Part shown: in pieces, positions 18,031 to 27,720 of the stretch
Numbering within the stretch: position 1 is the stretch's first letter
Layout: each line of letters opens with the position of its first letter
Assembly: GCA_040429635.1 (NCBI GenBank)
Contig: CP158972.1
Span: 839,918 to 903,917 of the forward strand
Length of the DNA: 64,000 nucleotides
Origin: Tamlana crocina
GTDB taxonomy: Bacteria; Bacteroidota; Bacteroidia; Flavobacteriales; Flavobacteriaceae
Reading direction: 5' to 3'
The notes under the pieces: model-generated
What the model was told of the DNA's origin: nothing
What the model saw: the letters and a program-made list of their open reading frames with translations, nothing else
The model's database searches: none
Made by a program: the position numbers and the translations under genes

Positions 18031-19188
18031 TTATTGAAAACTGTACTTTTTCTTTTTGGCCTGTTCCTTTATGGCCTTTATCATAGCGTTTTCCAAACCG
18101 TTGGTGTTTTCTTTCTGTTGTTTTAAAACGTAGTCTTTGCGTTTGGCGTTAAGTGCTTTGATCTTCTTCTGGATTTCGGCCCGTTCGTTACTTTTTGTGG
18201 CAATGTAGGCTTCAATCTCCGCTTCGCTTTTCCCTTTTAGTTCCGTTGGGAGTTCTTCTTCTTTAATATCGGCAACAACTACTTCTTCCTGTTCCACGGC
18301 ATCCACCAAGTCCCAAGTTTTGTTTTTGTACAGGTGCGAACTTTTACTGATGGTCCGTTTTACGGCGTTGGCCTTGCTGTACGAATTGGCATTGGCATCC
18401 TGCTCGGCCTGAAGTGCCATTTTTTCCATGCCTTTTTTACCGTAGGCCAAATAGGTTTTGTTCAGTTTTCGGTTTAAAATTAAGATTTCGTCATCGTAGG
18501 GCGAAGCGATATGTACCGTGGCTCGGTTATGGTTTATGGCCATGTAATCGCCATGGGTTAAACGGGCGCCGTCTTTCCAGTTAGTTAAAACGCCTTGGTT
18601 GTAATCGCCACAAAAAATAGTGTTTACCGTAACATCTTTTTCGTTGGCGTTGGTCGAGGCATCTTTATAGTTTACTTTGCCTTGGGTAAAAGGTTCGTTG
18701 CCGGCAATGAAAATCAGTTTCAAGTCGTCGGGGTTTTTGCCCCAATCCAACTGGTTTAACGAAGTTTGGATCACTTGCCCACAGTATTCCTCGCCACCGT
18801 TTGTGGTGAGCGAAAACAGTTCTTTTGAAATATCGTCCAAATCTTCGCTAAAAGCCAAAACCTGCCTGATGTAGCCTTCACGACTATTCAAATTATCGTT
18901 TCCATATTCGTATAATGCAATTTGTAGATTGGGTTTTTGGATGCCGCATTTGGCGTACGATAGTTCGTTTACAATGTCCCATAGCTGAGCTTTGGCTTGG
19001 TCTATCAATCCGTCCATGCTATTGCTAGTGTCCAAAAGTAAGGCGACTTTTATATATTGTTTGTTGGGCTCGGGGTGATCTGCGCTCACTTGATATTGAG
19101 CCACATCCTGTTTTTTGCTATTGGCGTTGCAGGATAAAATTGTGGCAAGCGAGCAGCATACTAACAGGGTTTTGATTTGCGTTTTCAT
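18031..19188 (-). CDS. VWA-domain lipoprotein
   Basis: This is a 385-residue lipoprotein with an SPII signal (MKTQIKTLLVCCSLATILSC). A von Willebrand A domain (about 45-260) has the metal-binding motif DTSNS (KVALLLDTSNSMDGLIDQAK), and a charged, lysine-rich coiled C-terminal part (about 300-385) ends in KKKKYSFQ. Bacterial VWA lipoproteins usually bind partner proteins in the periplasm. No partner is evident next to it. It converges on the transaldolase gene and shares its terminator. Confidence 0.9.
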   Translation of the reverse strand: MKTQIKTLLVCCSLATILSCNANSKKQDVAQYQVSADHPEPNKQYIKVALLLDTSNSMDGLIDQAKAQLWDIVNELSYAKCGIQKPNLQIALYEYGNDNLNSREGYIRQVLAFSEDLDDISKELFSLTTNGGEEYCGQVIQTSLNQLDWGKNPDDLKLIFIAGNEPFTQGKVNYKDASTNANEKDVTVNTIFCGDYNQGVLTNWKDGARLTHGDYMAINHNRATVHIASPYDDEILILNRKLNKTYLAYGKKGMEKMALQAEQDANANSYSKANAVKRTISKSSHLYKNKTWDLVDAVEQEEVVVADIKEEELPTELKGKSEAEIEAYIATKSNERAEIQKKIKALNAKRKDYVLKQQKENTNGLENAMIKAIKEQAKKKKYSFQ

Positions 19189-19447
19189 GATGTTTACGTT
19201 TTTTAATTGAAGATGAATTAAACTAAATGTCCACTTTGGTTCATTGACAACATAAAACTAGAGCCAACTTATTTCTTATAAAAGGCAGAATGAGCCAAAG
19301 CTACATTTTAATGAGTGAAACCGCTTTTTGGTTGTGTGAAGTTTGATTTTCCATATAAAAAAATCAAGGTTTTGCAGAACACACATTTTATTAAACCAAG
19401 TAAAGTGCGTAAGTTTAGCTACTCGATAATTCATTTAAACGAAGCGA

Positions 19448-21628
19448 ATGCGCGTTGCCTTAAAATACATTTTCATTTTTCATCTCTTTTTTAGCGGAAC
19501 ACTACTGTTTGGGCAAAACGACCTGTTGCGCAAAACCGAAGAGCCGAAATTTACGTTGCGCGGATCGGTTATTGAGCGTGATACCCGCAACCCCATACCC
19601 AATGTTAATGTAGAGGTGAATGGCGGACAGTACACCACCACCGATATTTTTGGCGATTTTAGGATTGAAGCACGGAAGGGCGACGAACTCACTATTAGGC
19701 ACAAAGATTTTGAAACCGTGGTTTACACCATTAAAAGTGATGAACGGATAAGGGTTGAAGTTGAGCCTAGCGACGAGGAAATCAGTACTTCCAAACTGAA
19801 AAAGTTTTCCAGATTATCAAAAGCCGAAAGTTTCAATGCGCTTATTGATTCGGCGGAAGCCTATTTGAAAACCGATGCCAAAAAGAGCATTCAATTTGTA
19901 GCCGATGCCCTGGTTGAAAGTAGTTCAACGAAGCAAAACGGGGAAGCCTACGAGGTTTTGGGCGACATTTATACACATTGGAAACAGTATGATTTGGCGG
20001 TGTCAAACTACCGGATTAGTCTACAGAATAGAAAAACCAACCTGGTAAGCCTTAAGCTTGCTGATGCCTACGGACAAAACAAAAACTATCAAGAGAGTTT
20101 GGAAACCTACAAAGGCATTGATAAAAATAGTCTTTCCAATTGGCAGCTCACTGAACTTTACATGGGCTTGGGCGATGTTAATTTTTTAATTAAATCCTAT
20201 CAGCCTGCCATCGATTTTTACGAGGAAGGTCTAAAAATTGCCAAACAACATTTAATTACTCCAAAGATTACCGATTTCAACTCAAAAATAGCGCAGGTTT
20301 ACAATGCCAAGGGTGAGGTGCGGAGAGCGGAATCGTTCTTTGAAAAATCGATGCAGTTGGCCAATACCGAAAACAAAAAACGAGCCGTTGAGGAAAAATT
20401 GAAAGTCGCCGATTTTAAAAGTGAAACCAATGATTTTTCGGATGAAATTGAACTGCGGAAAGAAGCGTTAAATACCTTGATTGAAATAGAAGAGGAAGCC
20501 GAATTTAACAACGAAAGTGCCCTAACTCCCCAAAAGCAAAATTATAAAATAGGTAATGCTTATGCCTCTCAAAGTGATTATGGCAATGCCATTCAGTATC
20601 TCGAAAAAAGTATTTCGGAGGCGGGCAAAAAAAAGGATTTGATTGTTAAGAAGGATGCTACCCGAAAATTATCGGAGGTGTACCGCGATGCCGGGCAATT
20701 CGATAAAGCTTTGGTTGCCTATCAAAGTTACGTCGATTTGGTGGATACGCTCTATGCACTAAAAGAACAGGAAATATCGCAGGCGGCTCGTTTCAGTAAA
20801 GATATAGCGAGCAAGCAAAACCGGATTTCAAGTTTGGAGGGCGAGCGCGAACTGTCGCAAAGCAAATACCAATTGACCGTAGAGCAATCGAAACGGCAAA
20901 CCTTGATTATTTATTCGTTGGTTGGCGGGCTTCTCTTATTGCTAATCGCAGCTTTTTTAATGTTTAAATACATCAAACAGCAACGGTTGGCTAACAATTT
21001 ATTGGCTCTGAAAAGTCTGCGTAGCCAAATGAATCCGCATTTTATTTTCAATGCCCTAAATTCGGTCAACAGTTTTATTGCTTCAAACGACGAACGCACA
21101 GCCAATAAATACCTTACCGATTTTTCCATGCTTATGCGTGCCGTTTTGGAAAATAGCGAAGAAGATTTTATTCCGTTGGAAAAGGAAATCGAACTTCTTC
21201 AACTTTACACCAAACTGGAACATTTCAGGTTTAAGGATAAGTTCGATTACAGTATAAAAGTTGATGAACACATAAAGTTGCAAGAGTTTGTTATTCCGCC
21301 CATGTTGTTGCAGCCTTATATTGAAAATGCTGTTTGGCATGGGCTGCGCTACAAAAAAAGTAAAGGGCATTTAGAGATTGATATCGTTCAAACCACTCCC
21401 GAGGAAATAAAAATCACCATTACGGATGATGGCATCGGTCGGGCCAAATCGAAAGCCTTGAAAACCGAAAACCAACAGAAGCAAAATTCAAAGGGGATGG
21501 GCAACATAAAAGAGCGGGTGGCTATTTTGAACGATATGTACAAAGATAAAGTGGACGTGTTTATTGACGATTTGCAGGCCGAAGAAGACACGGGAACCAA
21601 AGTAGTGGTAACATTGAAAAAGGACTGA
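19448..21628 (+). CDS. Sensor histidine kinase (LytS/YehU type) with carboxypeptidase-regulatory and TPR sensor region
   Basis: The 726-residue protein has a signal sequence (to LLFGQ), a carboxypeptidase-regulatory-like domain (about 35-110), a run of tetratricopeptide repeats (about 135-470), one membrane helix (about 492-512) and a His_kinase domain. The phospho-acceptor is H531 in QMNPHFIFNALNSVNSF, and the ATPase domain shows NAVWHGLRYKKSKG, DDGIGR and KGMGN. The sensing region would be periplasmic, and the kinase should phosphorylate the LytTR regulator encoded next. That two-gene pairing is typical of Bacteroidota. Confidence 0.94.
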   Translation: MRVALKYIFIFHLFFSGTLLFGQNDLLRKTEEPKFTLRGSVIERDTRNPIPNVNVEVNGGQYTTTDIFGDFRIEARKGDELTIRHKDFETVVYTIKSDERIRVEVEPSDEEISTSKLKKFSRLSKAESFNALIDSAEAYLKTDAKKSIQFVADALVESSSTKQNGEAYEVLGDIYTHWKQYDLAVSNYRISLQNRKTNLVSLKLADAYGQNKNYQESLETYKGIDKNSLSNWQLTELYMGLGDVNFLIKSYQPAIDFYEEGLKIAKQHLITPKITDFNSKIAQVYNAKGEVRRAESFFEKSMQLANTENKKRAVEEKLKVADFKSETNDFSDEIELRKEALNTLIEIEEEAEFNNESALTPQKQNYKIGNAYASQSDYGNAIQYLEKSISEAGKKKDLIVKKDATRKLSEVYRDAGQFDKALVAYQSYVDLVDTLYALKEQEISQAARFSKDIASKQNRISSLEGERELSQSKYQLTVEQSKRQTLIIYSLVGGLLLLLIAAFLMFKYIKQQRLANNLLALKSLRSQMNPHFIFNALNSVNSFIASNDERTANKYLTDFSMLMRAVLENSEEDFIPLEKEIELLQLYTKLEHFRFKDKFDYSIKVDEHIKLQEFVIPPMLLQPYIENAVWHGLRYKKSKGHLEIDIVQTTPEEIKITITDDGIGRAKSKALKTENQQKQNSKGMGNIKERVAILNDMYKDKVDVFIDDLQAEEDTGTKVVVTLKKD

Positions 21629-21633
21629 TTAAA

Positions 21634-21692
21634 GCTGGAAGTACGAAGTGCGGAGTTGGAAGAAAACTTCACGCTTCAGGCTTCCAGCTTCA
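21634..21692. repeat. GAAG-rich repeat between kinase and regulator genes
   Basis: The 76-bp gap contains AGCTGGAAGTACGAAGTGCG and, further on, GGCTTCCAGCTTC, so AGCTGGAAG and CTTCCAGCT form an inverted repeat. The same vocabulary (TTAAAGCTGGAAGT) occurs inside the muramidase gene at about 59527, and a related motif occurs at 31381. It is a dispersed low-complexity repeat family that here sits inside a likely operon. Confidence 0.55.
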
Positions 21693-21704
21693 AACTAAAA
21701 AAAC

Positions 21705-22439
21705 ATGAAACTAAATTCCATTATAGTAGAAGACGAAGAAACCAGTCGGGATATTCTAAAAAATTACCTTAAAAAATACTGTCCTAATGTTACGGTTTTG
21801 GGCGAGGCGGCCAATGTAGATGAAGCCTTGGTGCTAATACGGAATAACGAACTGGACTTGGTGTTTCTCGATGTGGAAATGCCCTATGGCAATGCTTTCG
21901 ATTTGCTCGATAAAGTTGGCGAAATCCATTTTGAAACCGTGTTCGTTACGGCATACAACCATTACGCTATCGATGCACTAAATGCCCATGCGTCGTATTA
22001 TTTAACCAAACCTATTTCCATCGACGAACTGATAAAAGCGGTAGATTATGTTTCTGAAATAAAAACTAAGGAACAAGCCTTGCAAGACCAAATATTAGTG
22101 CCCAAAACCAATGCCGTAAACGGAAAAATAACCATTCCGCAATTGGACGGTTTCGAGGTGTTGAATACTGCGGATATCTTATATTGCAAAGCCGATGATA
22201 ATTACACCGAAATTTACCTGAACAACAACAAGAAAAAAATAGTGAGCAAAACCCTAAAATATTTTGAAGATATTTTAAGCGATGGCTGTTTTGCTCGGGT
22301 GCACAAATCGTATTTGGTAAACGTCAACGAAGTGGTAAAGTATGTAAAGGGGAAGGGTGGTAGTGTTGTACTCAGCAATGGTAAGGAAATTATGGTTTCG
22401 GCTTCAAAAAAATCGGGTTTGTTATCTTATTTTAAGTGA
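21705..22439 (+). CDS. LytTR-family response regulator
   Basis: The 244-residue protein has a receiver domain (about 3-120) with acidic residues E9-D10-E11, phospho-acceptor D56 in DLVFLDVEMPYG, and the K in YLTKPIS. A LytTR DNA-binding domain follows (about 140-240, with ADDNYTEIYLNNNKK, RVHKSYLVNVNEV and VSASKKSGLL). It should be the partner of the sensor kinase just upstream. Targets are unknown. The queuosine transporter gene follows after 16 bp. Confidence 0.94.
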   Translation: MKLNSIIVEDEETSRDILKNYLKKYCPNVTVLGEAANVDEALVLIRNNELDLVFLDVEMPYGNAFDLLDKVGEIHFETVFVTAYNHYAIDALNAHASYYLTKPISIDELIKAVDYVSEIKTKEQALQDQILVPKTNAVNGKITIPQLDGFEVLNTADILYCKADDNYTEIYLNNNKKKIVSKTLKYFEDILSDGCFARVHKSYLVNVNEVVKYVKGKGGSVVLSNGKEIMVSASKKSGLLSYFK

Positions 22440-22455
22440 TTAAAAACGCAGCTAA

Positions 22456-23160
22456 ATGACAGAAAAAGACAAATTGGCCGCCCAACGTACTTATATCCTT
22501 TTAGGGGCATTGTTTATTACTTCGTTGGTGGTGTCGAATCTTATTTTTCAAAAGTTTTTTTATTGGTATCCGTTCGATATTGAGATTTTTGGAGGTAAGC
22601 TTTTTGAAATTTCAGTGGGTATTTTGCCTTATCCCATCACATTTTTAATTACCGACTTAATTAGTGAGATTTACGGAAAAAAACGGGCCAACGATGTGGT
22701 GGTAACCGGTATTTTTGCCTCCCTGTTTTCGTTGCTGATTATTTATGTGGCCAGTGTGGTGCCCGCCACGTCGTGGTCGTACGTTAACGATAGTTTGTTT
22801 GCCAAGGTGTTTGGCAATTCGGCCATTGCGGTTTTTGCCAGTATGCTTACGTATTTGTTTGCCCAGTTTGTCGATATTCAGGTTTACCATTTTTGGAAAC
22901 GACTTACAAAAGGAAAACACTTGTGGTTGCGCAATAATTTTTCAACCTGGTTTTCGCAGTTTGTAGATACGTTTACTATTGTGTTTTTACTGTGTTCATT
23001 CGGTATTATTGAATGGGAAAATTTTAAAGGTTTGCTAGTGAGCGGCTTTTTGTTTAAAGTGATTGTAGCAGCCTGCGACACCCCTTTATTGTATTTGGGG
23101 GTGTACCTCTTAAAAAAGCGATTTAAGCTCAAAACCGGCGAAGAAATCGACCTCCTTTAA
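22456..23160 (+). CDS. yhhQ: Queuosine precursor transporter (YhhQ family)
   Basis: This 234-residue integral membrane protein has about six helices. The family signature is visible in VSNLIFQKFF, GILPYPITFLITDLISEIYGKKRAND, FAQFVDIQVYHFWKRLTKGKH and WLRNNFSTWFSQFVDT. It takes up a queuosine precursor (preQ0/preQ1 or queuine) for tRNA modification. It follows the LytTR regulator closely, but I see no functional link and no riboswitch-like fold in the 16-bp gap. Confidence 0.9.
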   Translation: MTEKDKLAAQRTYILLGALFITSLVVSNLIFQKFFYWYPFDIEIFGGKLFEISVGILPYPITFLITDLISEIYGKKRANDVVVTGIFASLFSLLIIYVASVVPATSWSYVNDSLFAKVFGNSAIAVFASMLTYLFAQFVDIQVYHFWKRLTKGKHLWLRNNFSTWFSQFVDTFTIVFLLCSFGIIEWENFKGLLVSGFLFKVIVAACDTPLLYLGVYLLKKRFKLKTGEEIDLL

Positions 23161-23267
23161 CGGTATGCATTAATATATTTAGCGGTTAGGTTAAATATTT
23201 ATTAAACTTTTTATTTACTTCGTCGTAGAATCTATTTACAACGTATATTTCTATAAATATTTCCCCG

Positions 23268-25943
23268 ATGAAAAAAGCCTTAAAAATAATAGGAATCACC
23301 TTTTTGATAATAATAACCTTGCTGTTGGTTGTGCCTTTTGCCTTCCAAGGAAAAATCAAGGATATGGTAAAACAATTGGTTAATCAAAACCTAAATGCCC
23401 AAGTGGAATTCAGCGATGTGAGCTTGAGTTTTTTACGCAGTTTTCCGCAAGCCCATGTTGGGGTTTCAGATTTAACCATTACCAATTTTGAACCGTTTAA
23501 GGACGAAAAATTGGCCACGGCAAAAAATATAGCGTTTACCATGTCGGTTAAGGAACTGTTTAAAAAACCGAGCGATGGCCCCATAGTGGTCAATTCCATT
23601 GTAATAGACGAAGCGCTTCTTAGCTTAAAAACCGATAAGTTTGGCAATGTGAATTACGATATTGTCAAGGAAAACGAAAATGCTTCCGAAGCAGAAAGCA
23701 GTAGCGATTTTGCTTTTGATGTGGAAGATTACGCCATAAACAAAAGTGCTTTTACCTACATTGATGAAGTGTCTAAAATGCAGATTGATGTGACCGAGCT
23801 AAACCATAGTGGGCACGGTACGTTTTCGGCGGAAACTTCAGAATTGGATACCAAAAGTGAAGCCCATGTGAGTTTTACTATGGACAGCACCAATTACCTA
23901 AACAGTAACCCCGTAAAATTGGATGCGTTGATTGGTTTGGATTTGGAAAACAGCAAATATACCTTCAAGGAAAACAAAGGTTTTATTAACGATTTGCCGT
24001 TGGAATTTCAAGGCTATGTGCAATTGTTGGAGGAAGGACAGAAAGTGTACATCACTTTTAAAAATCCCGAATCGGATTTTAAAAATTTCTTGGCCGTTAT
24101 TCCAAAAACCTATTCCAAAAACATTGAAAATGTGGAGACCACGGGCGATTTTAAAGTAGTTGGAGCCATTCAAGGTATGGTGACCGATGAAACCATTCCG
24201 AATTTGGATATTACGATTACTTCGAACAACGCTTCGTTTAAATATCCCGAGTTACCCAAAAAGGTTGAAAATATCGTCATCAATACCAGCATTAAAAACA
24301 CCACCGGAATTGCAGATGATACCTATGTGGATATCCAAACCTTGAATTTTAAAATTGATAACGACGTTTTTAAATCTTCGGCGACCATAAAAAACCTTAC
24401 CAAAAATATGTTGGTAAACGCCCAATTGGACGGGGTTATCAATTTGGCGAACCTTACTAAAGTATATCCCATTGAATTGGAAAATCAACTGACCGGAATT
24501 TTAAGAGGAAAGTTGAATACGTCTTTCGATATGAATGCCATTGAAACCAATGCCTACGAGCGCATAAAAAATAATGGTGAAGTGAGCATTACCGATTTTG
24601 TGTTTTCTTCGGAAGACATGGTACATCCTTTTCATATTACCCAAGCCAATATGGCTTTCAACCCCGGCACGGTAACGTTGAATGGTTTTAAGGCCAAAAC
24701 TGGCGATAGCGATATCAATGTAACAGGAAGCATAAAAAACCTATTGGGCTTTTTATTGAGTGATAACACCTTGAAAGGGAATTTTAACTTAACGTCTAAT
24801 TTGTTTAAGGTGAACGATTTTATGGCCGAAGACACCGAAACAAAAACAACTTCTGAAACCACAGGCAGCGCTGAATCACTGAAAATTCCTGCCTTTTTAG
24901 AGTGTGTGGTCAATGCAAAAGCCAATACCGTAGTTTACGATAATTTGAATTTAAAGAATGTTACGGGGCAGCTATATATAAAAGACCAACAGGCAACCTT
25001 GGAAAATTTAACCTCCAGTATTTTTGATGGCGCATTGTCTGTTTCGGGCGATGTGTCCACAAAAGGAAAAACACCCACTTTCAACCTCAATTTAGGAGCG
25101 AACGGTTTTGATATCTCTCAATCGTTTAAAGATTTGGAATTGTTGCAAAACTTGGCGCCCATAGCCAATTTGTTACAGGGTAAATTGAATACCGAACTTA
25201 AGCTGTCGGGAAATTTAAACAATGAATTTTCTCCCGATTTAAGCAGCGTTTCGGGTAACGCTTTGGCTGAATTACTCACCACAAAAATAAACGCCGAGCA
25301 GAGTAAACTGTTAAGTAAATTGGATGGTGCATTGGATTTTGTCGATTTCAACCAAATTGATCTAAAGGATTTAAAAACCAAACTATCATTTGCCGACGGA
25401 AAAGTAAGCGTTCAACCTTTCGATTTAAAGTACAAGGATATTGGCATTACGGTTTCGGGTTCGCACGGATTTGATAAATCGGTGGGTTACAATGCGGTGT
25501 TTAACGTGCCGGCCAAATATCTGGGCAGTGAAGTGAATAGGCTTATCGGGAAAATCAACGAAGCCGAAGTGAATAATATGAGCATTCCGGCAACGGCCAA
25601 TATTACAGGGAATTTAACCAACCCGACGGTGAAAACCGATTTAACCAGTGGTGTAAAAAAACTTACCCAGCAACTTATAGAAATTGAAAAACAAAAATTG
25701 CTCAATCAAGGTAAAAACAAAGTAAAAGATTTAATTGGTGGTGTAATTGGTTCGAACAAAACCAAAACCGACTCTATTAAAGAAAAGCAAAATAACACCG
25801 TAAAAGATGTGCTGAAAGATATTGTTAAAGGCAACTCGTCAGAAACCAAAGATTCTACTCAAACTAATTCTACTTCAAAAAATATAAAGGATGCTTTGAG
25901 CGGTTTGTTTGGAAATAAAAAAGCGAAGGATACGGTTAAGTAA
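23268..25943 (+). CDS. AsmA-like inner-membrane protein
   Basis: The 891-residue protein has an N-terminal membrane helix (about 5-26, ALKIIGITFLIIITLLLVV) and a very long periplasmic beta-rich region, with the AsmA N-terminal domain around 30-160 and the AsmA_2/DUF3971-like C-terminal region ending near 790. The tail (about 800-891) is low-complexity and rich in K, T, S and N. Large AsmA/TamB proteins are thought to bridge the envelope and move phospholipids. The gene converges on the GIN gene with only 10 bp between stops. Confidence 0.88.
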   Translation: MKKALKIIGITFLIIITLLLVVPFAFQGKIKDMVKQLVNQNLNAQVEFSDVSLSFLRSFPQAHVGVSDLTITNFEPFKDEKLATAKNIAFTMSVKELFKKPSDGPIVVNSIVIDEALLSLKTDKFGNVNYDIVKENENASEAESSSDFAFDVEDYAINKSAFTYIDEVSKMQIDVTELNHSGHGTFSAETSELDTKSEAHVSFTMDSTNYLNSNPVKLDALIGLDLENSKYTFKENKGFINDLPLEFQGYVQLLEEGQKVYITFKNPESDFKNFLAVIPKTYSKNIENVETTGDFKVVGAIQGMVTDETIPNLDITITSNNASFKYPELPKKVENIVINTSIKNTTGIADDTYVDIQTLNFKIDNDVFKSSATIKNLTKNMLVNAQLDGVINLANLTKVYPIELENQLTGILRGKLNTSFDMNAIETNAYERIKNNGEVSITDFVFSSEDMVHPFHITQANMAFNPGTVTLNGFKAKTGDSDINVTGSIKNLLGFLLSDNTLKGNFNLTSNLFKVNDFMAEDTETKTTSETTGSAESLKIPAFLECVVNAKANTVVYDNLNLKNVTGQLYIKDQQATLENLTSSIFDGALSVSGDVSTKGKTPTFNLNLGANGFDISQSFKDLELLQNLAPIANLLQGKLNTELKLSGNLNNEFSPDLSSVSGNALAELLTTKINAEQSKLLSKLDGALDFVDFNQIDLKDLKTKLSFADGKVSVQPFDLKYKDIGITVSGSHGFDKSVGYNAVFNVPAKYLGSEVNRLIGKINEAEVNNMSIPATANITGNLTNPTVKTDLTSGVKKLTQQLIEIEKQKLLNQGKNKVKDLIGGVIGSNKTKTDSIKEKQNNTVKDVLKDIVKGNSSETKDSTQTNSTSKNIKDALSGLFGNKKAKDTVK

Positions 25944-25953
25944 GCACTCAAGC

Positions 25954-26778
25954 TTATTTAGCCCTTTTTTGCAGTTTTGTTGTATCAGTCATTTTATCAA
26001 TAACAATTTTTGGGTTTTCGTAGAGATAAATAGCGCTGGTTCCGCTGGCTTCGATATTAATGCTGTCCATAACTTCTAGGTAAGCATCACTACCAATATT
26101 AGAAATAATGCTACAAGAATTGATGGTGAAGTTTTTGCCATCAAATTGAGAATAGTTGTCTTGTTCCAGTTTGGCGATATTGCACGAACCTTCAATTTCG
26201 GCATTGGCTCGTTGGTACAAAGTCCCCGAAAAATTAACCGTATTTACCAATGCTTCCAGTTTGCTGTTACCGCTTAAAAGTATGTTGCTGTTTTCGCAGG
26301 TTAGGTTCAATTTTAGCTTTGCTCGGTCATCGGCTTCAAGATTTAAGTTGTTGGTTTTTATGGTCAATCCCACTTTTGACGACCCTTTGGCCACCACGTT
26401 TGCATCCGTTAAATTTAAAGTGGTCAACGATAAAATTTCGGCATCGTTCGTGGTTTTAATGTGTTTCAAATAACCGTTGTAAGCCACTTTTATGCGTAAC
26501 GTTTTTTCTCTTAGGCGTGCTTTTTTGTTGAATGTTAGTACGCTATCAATTACATTAAATTCAATGTACTCATGTAAATTTTCGTCCGTTTCAATTTCAA
26601 CCGATGGTATTTGATTAAAAATAATCTCCACGTCAAAATCTTCATCCAAATCAATAGTATGAAAAGTGCCGACCTCGGTTTTTGCTATGGTAACATTTCT
26701 GTTTCCCTTTATTTTTTCTTGCGCTTCAACAGTGAAAACACTGAAAAAGATGAAGAGGTAAAGTAGATTTATTCTCAT
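25954..26778 (-). CDS. Secreted GIN-domain (DUF2807) protein
   Basis: The 274-residue protein has a signal peptide (MRINLLYLFIFFSVFTVEAQ) followed by a GIN/DUF2807 auto-transporter-adhesin-like region. Short beta strands recur with LTLNLTDANVVAKGSSKVGL and similar turns, consistent with a right-handed beta-solenoid. GIN proteins form clusters with PadR and PspC genes in Bacteroidota, but their function is unproven. It is the last gene of the PadR-PspC-GIN-GIN run, after an internal terminator-like hairpin. Confidence 0.87.
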   Translation of the reverse strand: MRINLLYLFIFFSVFTVEAQEKIKGNRNVTIAKTEVGTFHTIDLDEDFDVEIIFNQIPSVEIETDENLHEYIEFNVIDSVLTFNKKARLREKTLRIKVAYNGYLKHIKTTNDAEILSLTTLNLTDANVVAKGSSKVGLTIKTNNLNLEADDRAKLKLNLTCENSNILLSGNSKLEALVNTVNFSGTLYQRANAEIEGSCNIAKLEQDNYSQFDGKNFTINSCSIISNIGSDAYLEVMDSINIEASGTSAIYLYENPKIVIDKMTDTTKLQKRAK

Positions 26779-26830
26779 CGACGTTCGTTTTTTATTAGAC
26801 CCACGATATAAAAATAGTCACTTAAAATAA

Positions 26831-26866
26831 AAAAACTCCAAAAACAATGAATGTTATGGAGTTTTT
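26831..26866 (-). terminator. Terminator downstream of the second GIN gene
   Basis: AAAAACTCCA (26831-26840) pairs with TGGAGTTTTT (26857-26866), and on the minus strand the hairpin is followed by a T-run. It probably ends most transcripts before the 25954-26778 gene. Confidence 0.75.
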
Positions 26867-26883
26867 GAGGGTTGGTACAGTTT

Positions 26884-27612
26884 TTATTTGCGTTTAATAT
26901 TCCCCGAAGCGCTATCGTTTTTTTCCACTTTTTCAGGGTTGCCATAATATTTTATATCGCCACCACTTGTGGCTTTCGCTGTAAGTTCTTTTGAGGTGTT
27001 TACGGTAATATCGGCGCCGCTGGTAGCTTTTACTTCGCTCGATTCGGCCATTAAATCAGCCGCTTGTATATCGCTTCCACTGGTAGCTTCGGCAACTAGT
27101 TTGGTGGTTTTTCCCGATAGGCGCATATCGCTACCACTGGTCGATTTACAGGTTAAAACGGCTGTGTCCACATCCAAACTCATGTCACTTCCGCTGGTCG
27201 ATTTTAAATTCAATTGCTCTGCAGTAATGGTGTTTGTTGAACTCACCTCACTACCGCTGGTAGAAATGATTTCTGAAACTATAGAAAAGCTCACCCGAAT
27301 GTTCTTTGCTGTTGCTTTACCAATTTGCGATTTGGTGTGGATTTTTAAAACACCATTTTCAACATCAGTTAAAATGAGTTCCTGAAGATTTTCGTCGGCT
27401 TCAACGCTAATGCTTTCGGTTTTGCTTTGCGTTAAAATAACGTTGAGTCCTTCCGTAGCTTTAATGGTTGAAAACCCTTCGGTAATAGGTCTGTCGGTGG
27501 TAATCACCTGTCCGTTGCCTTTAACGCCCGGGTTAAAGGACATATCGAAATTACATGAAAAAAGCACGAGGCTTAAAATGAATGTCACGATAATTTTGAT
27601 TAATGTGGTCAT
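26884..27612 (-). CDS. GIN-domain (DUF2807) lipoprotein with TSGSD repeats
   Basis: This is a 242-residue lipoprotein (SPII signal ending LVLFSC). From about residue 110 a degenerate repeat of roughly 20 residues recurs six times around the core TSG(S/A/G)(D/E): STSGSE, STSGSD, STSGSD, ATSGSD, ATSGAD and ATSGGD. This is the pattern expected of a beta-solenoid with a stacked Ser/Gly/Asp ladder. The role is unknown. It lies in the same strand run as PspC and PadR. Confidence 0.88.
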   Translation of the reverse strand: MTTLIKIIVTFILSLVLFSCNFDMSFNPGVKGNGQVITTDRPITEGFSTIKATEGLNVILTQSKTESISVEADENLQELILTDVENGVLKIHTKSQIGKATAKNIRVSFSIVSEIISTSGSEVSSTNTITAEQLNLKSTSGSDMSLDVDTAVLTCKSTSGSDMRLSGKTTKLVAEATSGSDIQAADLMAESSEVKATSGADITVNTSKELTAKATSGGDIKYYGNPEKVEKNDSASGNIKRK

Positions 27613-27720
27613 AACTGTTCGTTTTTTGATTGATTTTTTTGTTTGATGTTCAAATATCCTTTAAAATAGTTTTGATGAGTAACTTAAATATCTGAGTTGT
27701 TGTTTTTTGATGATGAATTG

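Noticed and set aside
22440-22455. preQ1 riboswitch upstream of the queuosine transporter
   Set aside because: The gap to the preceding gene is only 16 bp and shows no such fold.
27042-27260. CRISPR-like direct repeats from the TSGSD region
   Set aside because: The DNA repetition comes from degenerate protein repeats in frame and has no constant repeat/spacer structure.
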